A stretch of DNA of 57,990 nucleotides, taken from contig JAFAEO010000077.1 in NCBI GenBank assembly GCA_023423975.1, positions 1 through 57,990 on the forward strand, in the 5' to 3' direction. The stretch is from Pseudomonadota bacterium. Lineage in GTDB: Bacteria; Pseudomonadota; Gammaproteobacteria; Burkholderiales; Burkholderiaceae_B. Within the stretch, counting starts at the first letter, position 1, and each line of letters begins with the position of its first letter. Made by a program: the position numbers and the translations under genes. Below are positions 51,612 through 57,990 of this stretch, piece by piece. Below the pieces are notes generated by a model. The model saw nothing but the letters and a program-made list of their open reading frames with translations. It ran no database searches and was not told the DNA's origin.

Positions 51612-52151
51612 TTAGAACTCACAGACGGTAAAAACGGATGCGCCATTTTCGCGCAGCAGTTTCGACCCACCCAGTTCGGGCAAGTCAATAATGGCGGCCG
51701 CTTCCACAACATTGGCACCCAGGCGCTGCAACAGTTTGGCTGCCGCCAGCATGGTGCCGCCGGTAGCAATCAGGTCATCCACCAGCAGCACACGCTGGCC
51801 TGGACGAACTGCGTCGGTATGCATTTCGACACTGGCATTGCCGTATTCCAAAGAGTATTCTTCGGCCAGTGTCTGAAAAGGCAGCTTGCCTTTCTTGCGT
51901 ACCGGCACAAATCCCAGCTTGAGTTCATAAGCCAGCACACTGCCCACGATAAAGCCGCGCGCATCAACGCCGGCGATCAGATCCAGCCGTTCACGCATGT
52001 ACCGGTAAACAAAAATATCCAGCAAAACCCGAAAGGTGCGCGGATCTTGTAACACAGGTGTGATATCACGAAATGTAATGCCCGGCTTCGGCCAGTCAGG
52101 CACGCTGCGGATGGCGTTGAACACCATTTGATGCGGGTCAATCATGGTCAT
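51612..52151 (-). CDS. apt: Adenine phosphoribosyltransferase
   Basis: Purine salvage enzyme joining adenine and PRPP to AMP. The 179 residues show IRSVPDWPKPGITFRDITPV, AGVDARGFIVGSVLAYELK and VPVRKKGKLPFQT, then the PRPP loop VLLVDDLIATGGTMLAAAKL. All are intact. The start MTMIDPHQ follows an AGGAG site; an upstream in-frame ATG at 52184 is less likely. purT lies 90 bases upstream on the same strand, so both purine genes may share transcripts. Confidence 0.94.
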   Translation of the reverse strand: MTMIDPHQMVFNAIRSVPDWPKPGITFRDITPVLQDPRTFRVLLDIFVYRYMRERLDLIAGVDARGFIVGSVLAYELKLGFVPVRKKGKLPFQTLAEEYSLEYGNASVEMHTDAVRPGQRVLLVDDLIATGGTMLAAAKLLQRLGANVVEAAAIIDLPELGGSKLLRENGASVFTVCEF

Positions 52152-52240
52152 GATGTCAGAAACTCCTGTGACGGTGAAAATCAAACAACGACACTATAGC
52201 CGATTCACGAACCCCAATACCGGCGATTCGCCTTGCGTCC

Positions 52241-53467
52241 TTAATCGACGGCCGACACCTTGATGGCCGATGAAACGCGCAGTGCTTTTTCACGGGCCAG
52301 GTCAGTCGTCTCCGCTGCGGCCAGCGCCACCCCCATGCGTCGACGTACGAAGGACTGCGGCTTGCCAAAAAGCCGAACGTCGGTATCAGGCTCTGCCAGC
52401 GCTTCGGCGACGTGGCTGAAGCTGACAGCATCGGCATCCACGCCGCCATAGATCACACTGCTGGCCCCAGTGGCGCGCAACGCCGTGTTGACCGGCAGCC
52501 CGAGCAGCGCCCGCGCATGCAGTTCGAATTCATTCTGTGTCTGGGTAATCATGGTCACCATCCCGGTATCGTGCGGCCGCGGGCTGACCTCGGAGAACCA
52601 GACTTGATCGCCGGCCACAAACAGTTCCACACCAAAGACGCCCTGCCCCTGCAAGGCGCCGGTTACCGCCAGCGAGATCTCTTTGGCCCGCTGCAGCGCT
52701 GCAGGCGACATGGCCTGCGGCTGCCAGCTTTCCACATAGTCCCCGGCTTCCTGGCGGTGACCAATAGGTTCACAAAAATGCGTTACTATTTCACCGCTTT
52801 TGGGATCACGTGCCCGCACCGTCAATAAGGTGATTTCATAATCGAAACGGATAAACCCCTCGACAATGATTCTGCCCTTGCCTACGCGCCCGCCTTCCTG
52901 GGAATACTGCCAGGCGTGCTGCACATCATCGGCGTTGCGAATGAGTGACTGACCTTTGCCCGAAGAGGACATAACCGGCTTGACCACGCAGGGATAGCCG
53001 ATTTGCTCATCGATGGCCTGCTGCAGCGCCTGCTGCGTATCGACAAAGCGATAGGGCGACGTGGGCAAGCCAAGTGTTTCAGCAGCCAGCCGGCGTATGC
53101 CTTCGCGATCCATGGTCAGCCTTGCGGCCAGTGCCGTCGGCGTAACCCGCACCTGCCCCTGCGCTTCCAGCTCAACCAGCAGGTCAGTGGCAATGGCCTC
53201 AATTTCAGGCACGATCACATGGGGTTGTTCTGCGTCGATAATGCGGCGCAAGGCTTCCCGGTCTGTCATATTAACCACATGAGCGCGATGGGCCACCTGG
53301 TGCGCCGGCGCATTTTCATAGCGGTCCACGGCAATCACTTCCACACCCAGGCGCTGCAGGGCGATCACAACCTCTTTGCCCAACTCGCCCGAACCGAGCA
53401 GCATCACGCGAGTGGCCGCGCGGGAAAAAGGGGTACTCAACACGGGAGAAGGAGAATTGACGGTCAT
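52241..53467 (-). CDS. purT: Formate-dependent phosphoribosylglycinamide formyltransferase PurT
   Basis: ATP-grasp enzyme that formylates GAR with formate in purine synthesis. About 408 residues: VMLLGSGELGKEVVIALQRL, AVDRYENAPAHQVAHRAHVV, VPEIEAIATDLLVELEAQG, CVVKPVMSSSGKGQSLIRN (ATP-grasp loop), GVFGVELFVAGDQVWFSEVS and SPRPHDTGMVTMITQ. The start at 53467 is favoured because the likely -10 and transcription start lie near 53483-53495, leaving little room for the ATG at 53485. A palindrome covers the promoter. Confidence 0.93.
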   Translation of the reverse strand: MTVNSPSPVLSTPFSRAATRVMLLGSGELGKEVVIALQRLGVEVIAVDRYENAPAHQVAHRAHVVNMTDREALRRIIDAEQPHVIVPEIEAIATDLLVELEAQGQVRVTPTALAARLTMDREGIRRLAAETLGLPTSPYRFVDTQQALQQAIDEQIGYPCVVKPVMSSSGKGQSLIRNADDVQHAWQYSQEGGRVGKGRIIVEGFIRFDYEITLLTVRARDPKSGEIVTHFCEPIGHRQEAGDYVESWQPQAMSPAALQRAKEISLAVTGALQGQGVFGVELFVAGDQVWFSEVSPRPHDTGMVTMITQTQNEFELHARALLGLPVNTALRATGASSVIYGGVDADAVSFSHVAEALAEPDTDVRLFGKPQSFVRRRMGVALAAAETTDLAREKALRVSSAIKVSAVD

Positions 53468-53489
53468 GATGGCATTGATGATCAAGAAG

Positions 53490-53517
53490 ATTATACGGTT
53501 GCCATAAAACTGGCAAC
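53490..53517 (-). promoter_or_regulatory. purT promoter with overlapping inverted repeat
   Basis: On the minus strand TATAAT lies at 53495-53490 and TTGCCA at 53516-53511, with a 15-base spacer. An inverted repeat GTTGCCA-N6-TGGCAAC (53498-53517) covers the -35 and spacer, so a repressor bound there would block RNA polymerase. It does not resemble the E. coli PurR site. Confidence 0.45.
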
Positions 53518-53903
53518 GGCAAGGGATACCCTGTTATTTCTGAAAACACTTTACATTCTGCACACACGTTAAAGCATGCTGATGAGACATTCATCGGACA
53601 AAAAAACACCAGGCGGGCACAAAAGGCAAGCTGCAGACGCGATGATCGGGGCAAAAGACGTTTACCTCGACCCAGCTTCGCTGCAACGCAATCACGAGGT
53701 CGATAACGGGCAATAACAGGCAAACAGGGTACGAACAGCGTCGATTATAAAACGCCTGCATGACAAAAACAGCGCCGCGCCTGCGGCGGGCGATTTCCCC
53801 TGTCGCCGCTGCCCGTACCAGGCAATCTGCGCAGAGGGCGACCGGCTACGGCTGCATCGCTGGCCGACCGCCGCTTCCGGTGCAACCGGCTGCAATGTGC
53901 ATT
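53518..53903. other. Gap upstream of kdsD, no gene recognised
   Basis: Some 380 bases between divergent purT and kdsD. The half near kdsD (53760-53900) is GC-rich and has coding-like composition, but frames on both strands are short and unlike known families; one minus-strand frame of 95 codons overlaps the kdsD start and looks spurious. Confidence 0.4.
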
Positions 53904-53932
53904 TTGACAGAAGCCTGAAATTTATCCATCTT
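53904..53932 (+). promoter_or_regulatory. Candidate promoter of the kdsD-lpt operon
   Basis: A consensus -35 TTGACA at 53904-53909, 17-base spacer, then a weak -10 CATCTT at 53927-53932. Transcription would start about 20 bases before the kdsD start codon. Confidence 0.35.
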
Positions 53933-53960
53933 GCACTCGCGTTGCGATTAAAATTGCCGG

Positions 53961-54950
53961 ATGGCCAACGAAATTGCATTTACTTCTGCTGATGCCCTCG
54001 CTTCCGCGCATCGTACGCTGCAAACCGAGATTGCCGAGTTGCAGCATCTTGACGCACGCCTGGATGAGCGCTTTGCCCAGGCGGTAGCCCTGCTGCTTGC
54101 CAACACGGGACGCGTCGCTGTTACCGGCATCGGCAAATCGGGACATATCGCCCGGAAAATATCCGCCACCTTCGCCTCTACCGGCTCGCCCAGCTATTTT
54201 GTGCACGCCGCCGAAGCCGCGCACGGCGATCTGGGCATGATTACCGGTGACGATATTATTATTGCCGTATCCTATTCCGGTTCATCACCCGAATTGGCCA
54301 CCATTTTGCCGATCGCACGTCGGCTAGGTTCGAAAATCATTGGCATTTGCGGTAACCGCTACTCCGAACTGGCCAGCCTGTCGGATGTGTTCCTGGATGT
54401 TGGGGTCACGCGCGAAGCCTGCCCCCTCAATCTGGCCCCCACCTCCAGCACCACCGTCACGCTTGCATTGGGCGATGCGCTGGCTATTGCCTGTCTGGAA
54501 GCGCGCGGCTTTGGCACATCCGATTTTGCCCGCTCGCATCCCGGCGGCGCGCTGGGCCGTCGCCTACTCACGCACGTGCGCGATGTCATGCGCCAGGGCG
54601 AGGAACTACCTATTGTCGGCCCGGACACCCCCATGCAAAAAGTACTTGAAGAAATGACAGGCAAGCGCATGGGCATGACAGTGATTGCCGACCAGACTCG
54701 CAAGCCCCTGGGGATTTTCACCGATGGCGACCTGCGCCGCCTGATCATGCAAAAAGGGGATATCCGGCCGATCACGGCAGGACAGGTTATGACTCCCCAT
54801 CCACGTACAATCGGCCCCGATGCGCTGGCTGCAGAAGCGGCTGCCGTCATGGAGCAACAAAAACTCTCGACCATGCTGGTGGTCAATCAGGAACAAACGC
54901 TGGTCGGCGCCCTGCATATGCACGACCTGATGGATGCAAAAGTAATCTGA
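53961..54950 (+). CDS. kdsD: Arabinose-5-phosphate isomerase KdsD
   Basis: Converts ribulose 5-phosphate to arabinose 5-phosphate for KDO synthesis. The SIS domain (about 40-175) has VAVTGIGKSGHIARKISATF, ASTGSPSYFVHAAEAAHGDL and VSYSGSSPELATILP; APTSSTTVTLALGDALAIAC completes it. Two CBS domains form the C-terminus (from PMQKVLEEMTGKRMGMTVIA). Length of 329 residues is standard. It is the first gene of the LPS operon. Confidence 0.95.
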   Translation: MANEIAFTSADALASAHRTLQTEIAELQHLDARLDERFAQAVALLLANTGRVAVTGIGKSGHIARKISATFASTGSPSYFVHAAEAAHGDLGMITGDDIIIAVSYSGSSPELATILPIARRLGSKIIGICGNRYSELASLSDVFLDVGVTREACPLNLAPTSSTTVTLALGDALAIACLEARGFGTSDFARSHPGGALGRRLLTHVRDVMRQGEELPIVGPDTPMQKVLEEMTGKRMGMTVIADQTRKPLGIFTDGDLRRLIMQKGDIRPITAGQVMTPHPRTIGPDALAAEAAAVMEQQKLSTMLVVNQEQTLVGALHMHDLMDAKVI

Positions 54951-54953
54951 CGT

Positions 54954-55550
54954 ATGAAACCAATCACCCCTCCCCATCCGGCCGAAGCGCTGGTCCTCTC
55001 CAAAATCAGCCAACCCGTGCGCGAACTGGCTGCGCAAGTCAGGCTTATCGCCTTTGATGTGGACGGCATCCTGACCGACGGCAGCCTGTGGTACGGCGAG
55101 CATGGCGAACTTATGAAGCGCTTTTGCGCGCTGGATGGGCACGGCATGAAAATGCTGCACCAGGCTGGCGTGCGCGTGGTCCTGATTACCGGCCGCGAAG
55201 GAGAAATCCTGACGCGCCGCGCCGCCGATCTGGGGCTGTCGGATGTTTTTCAGAATGTACGCGACAAGGTTGCCGTGCTGAGCCAACTGGCCACCGACAT
55301 GGGGCTGGGCTTTGAAAACGTGGCGTTCATGGGCGACGATGTCATCGACCTGCCTGCCATGCAAAAATGCGGCTTTGCCATCAGCGTACCCAACGCACCG
55401 CTGTATGTGCAGCAGACCGCCCATTGGACCACCACCTTGCCTGGCGGCAGCGGCGCCGTACGCGAGTGTACCGATTTGATCCTGGCAGCACAGGGCACCC
55501 TCTCGGGCTTTTTCACGCCGGGCCGCATTACCGGCAACGTCATCCAGTAA
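54954..55550 (+). CDS. kdsC: KDO-8-phosphate phosphatase KdsC
   Basis: HAD-type phosphatase that produces free KDO. The 198 residues include motif I IAFDVDGILTDGSLWYGEHG, GHGMKMLHQAGVRVVLITGR (motif II Thr) and FMGDDVIDLPAMQKCGFAIS (motif IV). The N-terminus is about 20 residues longer than the core. It follows kdsD by three bases. Confidence 0.94.
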   Translation: MKPITPPHPAEALVLSKISQPVRELAAQVRLIAFDVDGILTDGSLWYGEHGELMKRFCALDGHGMKMLHQAGVRVVLITGREGEILTRRAADLGLSDVFQNVRDKVAVLSQLATDMGLGFENVAFMGDDVIDLPAMQKCGFAISVPNAPLYVQQTAHWTTTLPGGSGAVRECTDLILAAQGTLSGFFTPGRITGNVIQ

Positions 55551-55554
55551 TGCG

Positions 55555-56181
55555 ATGAAAGAACGTTTCCCCGCTCTTATTGCGCTATTCATGCTCATTA
55601 CACTGGTTATCTCAACCTGGTGGGCAGCCGATTATGCGCAGCGGGCCATTGATGTAGACCCGCCGGCACGCAAAACGCAGGAACCCGATTCGTGGTCGGA
55701 AAAATTCGTGATGCTCAGCTCCGATGCCAACGGTGTGCCCGTCAACCGGCTCGAAGGCTCGCAGATGCAGCACTTCCCTTATAACGACAGTTATCTGATC
55801 ACCAACGCCACCGCAACCGGTCAGCGTCCGGACTCGCCCCGTACCGTGGGCACTGCGGATACAGCCACGGTACTTGATAACGGCAACAAGATTATCATGC
55901 AGGGCAACGCCCATCTGCACCGTTTTCCGCACGGCGAAGACAAAGCGCTGGACGTCACCAGCGAGCAATTGATCATCTATCCCAATGAAGATATCATAAC
56001 GACTGACAAACCGGCGCTCGTCATCAACGGCAATTCCCGTATGAACGGCAACGGAATGATGTATAACAACAAAACCAGAAAACTCGACGTGTATTCCTCT
56101 TCCGACGTCTCCATCTCAGGGCAGGACAGTCAGCGACGTCGCACCATCATCCCCAACAAGCAAGGAAACTCCCCGCAATGA
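55555..56181 (+). CDS. lptC: LptC, LPS export inner-membrane protein
   Basis: Bitopic component of the Lpt bridge that passes LPS from LptBFG to LptA. A single N-terminal helix (LIALFMLITLVISTWWAADY) is followed by a periplasmic beta-jellyroll (GSQMQHFPYNDSYLITNATA, NKIIMQGNAHLHR, VTSEQLIIYPNEDIITTDKP). 208 residues. The stop codon overlaps the lptA start (ATGA). Confidence 0.9.
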   Translation: MKERFPALIALFMLITLVISTWWAADYAQRAIDVDPPARKTQEPDSWSEKFVMLSSDANGVPVNRLEGSQMQHFPYNDSYLITNATATGQRPDSPRTVGTADTATVLDNGNKIIMQGNAHLHRFPHGEDKALDVTSEQLIIYPNEDIITTDKPALVINGNSRMNGNGMMYNNKTRKLDVYSSSDVSISGQDSQRRRTIIPNKQGNSPQ

Positions 56182-56876
56182 ATGCGTCATCTTTCAGAAT
56201 CACGACACACGCACTGTGCCTTGGCCTTTGTGCCCTGCTGGCCGGCACCACGGCGCTGGCCCAGACGCCTGCCGGCTCCCAAAGCCCGGCAAACAAAGAA
56301 GAGCCAGACACCCAGGTCTTGTCTGATACCCTGAGCTATGATGACGCAAACAAAACCAGCGTCTTCACCGGCAACGTCATTCTCACGCGTGGCCTGATGA
56401 AACTGACCGCCGACAAGCTCAGCCTGCGCGAAGATGCGCAGGGCTTCCAGCATGGCGTAGCCACGGTCAACCAATCGCGCTTTGTCTTCATCCGCCAGGA
56501 ACGGCCCGAAAACTATGAAGTGGTAGAAGCGCGCGGGGATCGCGGCGAGTACGATGGCAAGCTGAACACGGTCAAGATGATTGGCCACGCCACGGTGACC
56601 CGGTTTGTTTGCGGCAAGCCGTTCGATACGGTCAATGGTGAAGTCGTCACTTTCAACAACCAGAACAATACCTACTCTGCAGCCGGAGGTCCGACCTCAG
56701 CGACCCAGCCTGGTCGGGTGCGCTCCATTGCACAACCACGGGCCAAAACAGACCAGGCCGTGGCCGAATGCCGCAAGCTGTATAACAACAAGCCAATGCC
56801 CAGCACCATCCAGGCACCCGCCCAGGATGGCGGTTCGGCCGCAACCGGCGCCGCCGGCAAAGCAACCCAGAATTAA
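56178..56876 (+). CDS. lptA: LptA, periplasmic LPS bridge protein
   Basis: Periplasmic protein whose stacked beta-jellyrolls carry LPS across. Signal peptide (LGLCALLAGTTALAQTP), then the OstA-like domain: VLSDTLSYDDANKTSVFTGN, ILTRGLMKLTADKLSLREDA, YEVVEARGDRGEYDGKLNTV and VNGEVVTFNNQNNTYSA. The last 50 residues are a Pro/Ala/Gly-rich tail. It is translationally coupled to lptC. Confidence 0.92.
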   Translation: MNASSFRITTHALCLGLCALLAGTTALAQTPAGSQSPANKEEPDTQVLSDTLSYDDANKTSVFTGNVILTRGLMKLTADKLSLREDAQGFQHGVATVNQSRFVFIRQERPENYEVVEARGDRGEYDGKLNTVKMIGHATVTRFVCGKPFDTVNGEVVTFNNQNNTYSAAGGPTSATQPGRVRSIAQPRAKTDQAVAECRKLYNNKPMPSTIQAPAQDGGSAATGAAGKATQN

Positions 56877-56879
56877 TGC

Positions 56880-57671
56880 ATGAATACCTCATCCAGCTCT
56901 AGCCTGCAGACCAACACCATTGACAGTCTGGGGCAGCTCAAAGCCATTGGCCTGCAAAAAATATACAATGGCCGCAGCGTTGTCCAGGACGTCTCCATTT
57001 CCGTGTCCAGCGGCGAAGTCGTCGGCCTGCTCGGTCCCAATGGCGCCGGAAAAACCACCAGTTTTTACATGATAGTGGGGTTGGTGCCGGCCGATTTCGG
57101 GCGGATTGAAATTGACGGGCGCGACATTACCGCCCTGCCCATCCACAAGCGCGCTCACCTGGGCCTGTCCTATCTACCCCAGGATGCCTCGGTCTTCCGG
57201 CGTCTGAGCGTCGAACACAACATTCAGGCCGTGCTGGAACTGCAGAATGACCCTGACACCGGCAAGACGCTGACGCGCAAGCGGGTCCAGGAACAACTGG
57301 AACTGCTGCTCGAAGAGCTGCAAATTACACACATTCGCAAGAACGCTGCCATCTCCCTTTCAGGTGGTGAACGGCGTCGGGTTGAAATTGCCCGGGCGCT
57401 GGCGACCAATCCCCGCTTCATTCTGCTGGACGAACCGTTCGCAGGCGTTGACCCGATCGCAGTCATCGAAATCCAGCGCATCGTGCGCTTTCTCAAAAGC
57501 CGCAATATCGGAGTCCTCATTACCGATCACAACGTGCGCGAAACCCTGGGTATTTGCGATCGCGCCTACATTATCAGCGCCGGCAAGGTGCTCACTGACG
57601 GTGAACCCGACTCCATTATTACCAACCCGGAAGTGCGCAAAGTCTACCTGGGCGAACACTTTAAAATGTAA
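56880..57671 (+). CDS. lptB: LptB, LPS export ABC ATPase
   Basis: ATPase driving LPS extraction by LptFG. About 263 residues with Walker A GPNGAGKTTSFYMIVGLVPA, Q-loop YLPQDASVFRRLSVEHNI, signature LSGGERRRVEIARAL, Walker B FILLDEPFAGVDPIAVIEIQ and switch His in ITDHNVRETL. A Ser-rich N-terminal extension of about 20 residues precedes the fold. It starts three bases after lptA. Its usual downstream neighbour rpoN is missing. Confidence 0.95.
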   Translation: MNTSSSSSLQTNTIDSLGQLKAIGLQKIYNGRSVVQDVSISVSSGEVVGLLGPNGAGKTTSFYMIVGLVPADFGRIEIDGRDITALPIHKRAHLGLSYLPQDASVFRRLSVEHNIQAVLELQNDPDTGKTLTRKRVQEQLELLLEELQITHIRKNAAISLSGGERRRVEIARALATNPRFILLDEPFAGVDPIAVIEIQRIVRFLKSRNIGVLITDHNVRETLGICDRAYIISAGKVLTDGEPDSIITNPEVRKVYLGEHFKM

Positions 57672-57898
57672 CTGTCTGCATGCCCCTGCCGCGCCCTGCC
57701 ACAGGGGCGCAGGCAAGCAGACCACCCCTTGCAGGGGGGCTTGTATAAGTCCAAATAAGGTTTAAACTATCCCCAAGGACTGAAAAAAACAGCTTTTCAT
57801 CAACTTGTCAAAAAAGGAGTGACGCCTCTCTCATCTTTTGTACTGACGCCCTGCCCTGTTGCAGCGTCTGCCTATTCAACTTTCAAAAGGAGCACACT
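57672..57898. other. lptB-hpf gap with hairpins
   Basis: Two GC-rich hairpins follow lptB: GCCCCTG pairing with CAGGGGC (about 57680-57710), and CCCC-TTGCA-GGGG (about 57724-57737). Neither has a strong T-run. The rest is AT-rich and probably holds the hpf promoter; TTGTCA near 57806 is a possible -35, but no good -10 is seen. No rpoN remnant was recognised. Confidence 0.4.
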
Positions 57899-57990
57899 AT
57901 GAATCTTAATATCAGTGGCCATCATGTGGAAATCACCCCTGCCATTAAAGAATACGTAGTGACCAAGTTCGCCAAAGTCCTCAGGCACTT
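57899..57990 (+). CDS. hpf: Ribosome hibernation promoting factor, N-terminal part (cut by window edge)
   Basis: Thirty codons are visible: MNLNISGHHVEITPAIKEYV and then VTKFAKVLRH. This is the standard N-terminus of HPF/RaiA-type proteins, which bind the 30S subunit and silence ribosomes in stationary phase. An AAAGGAG ribosome site lies seven bases before the ATG. Short or long form cannot be told, since the C-terminus is outside the window. Confidence 0.9.
   Translation, partial: MNLNISGHHVEITPAIKEYVVTKFAKVLRH

Noticed and set aside
53692..53979. 95-codon minus-strand frame overlapping the kdsD start
   Set aside because: Overlaps a well-supported gene start and has no known domain or ribosome site.

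Overview
The window looks like chromosomal DNA of a betaproteobacterium of the order Burkholderiales, most probably family Alcaligenaceae (Bordetella/Achromobacter/Advenella-like). The reasons are the two orphan Bug-type (TctC) periplasmic binding proteins, the ubiE/Tim44-like/ubiJ/ubiB/rfaE2 gene set, the kdsD-kdsC-lptC-lptA-lptB run, and protein sequences typical of that family. Genes are tightly packed in short operons. I see no rRNA or tRNA genes and no CRISPR array. The genus is a guess.

Layout. 1-2.9 kb: a phosphonate ABC transporter operon (phnC-phnD-phnE, minus strand). Its phnE appears cut short by the end of an IS3-family element that runs off the left edge. 3.2-7 kb: a hydroxy-amino-acid dehydratase with an MFS exporter, divergent from a DadA-like D-amino acid dehydrogenase. 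7.1-11.6 kb: a CYTH protein, then a LysR-controlled set of sugar-type dehydrogenase, lactonase and Bug protein. 12-15 kb: glutathione reductase, an Asp/Glu racemase and a glyoxalase-fold protein. 15.1-24.6 kb: an eight-gene peptide-scavenging operon (RpiR regulator, isoaspartyl peptidase, GsiABCD-type peptide importer, P1 aminopeptidase, M55 D-aminopeptidase). 24.9-31.1 kb: old yellow enzyme, NlpC/P60 lipoprotein, a VOC/MarR divergent pair with two matching operators, polyphosphate kinase 2, thiD and an isoaspartyl methyltransferase.

31.2-39.9 kb, minus strand: rfaE2, ubiB and ubiJ, then a four-gene nitrate/sulfonate/taurine-type ABC transporter block, then a Tim44-like gene and ubiE. The ubiquinone genes seem to be split by the transporter block. 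40-42.2 kb: phoB-phoR. 42.3-48.8 kb: a LysR regulator divergent from an acyl-CoA ligase and a Bug protein, then 5-oxoprolinase pxpB-pxpC-pxpA. 49-53.5 kb: YqaA-like membrane protein, ilvA, apt, purT. 53.9-57.7 kb: the KDO and LPS-transport operon kdsD-kdsC-lptC-lptA-lptB, followed directly by the start of hpf, with no rpoN in its usual place between them.

The most interesting points are: the peptide operon that adds two unusual peptidases and a SIS-domain regulator to the known iaaA-gsi arrangement; the transporter block inside the ubi cluster; four regulator/target pairs with clean palindromic operators readable from the DNA; and the broken phosphonate permease. Start codons were chosen from Shine-Dalgarno sequences, overlaps and family length. 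Functions come from recognising families by eye, without database searches.
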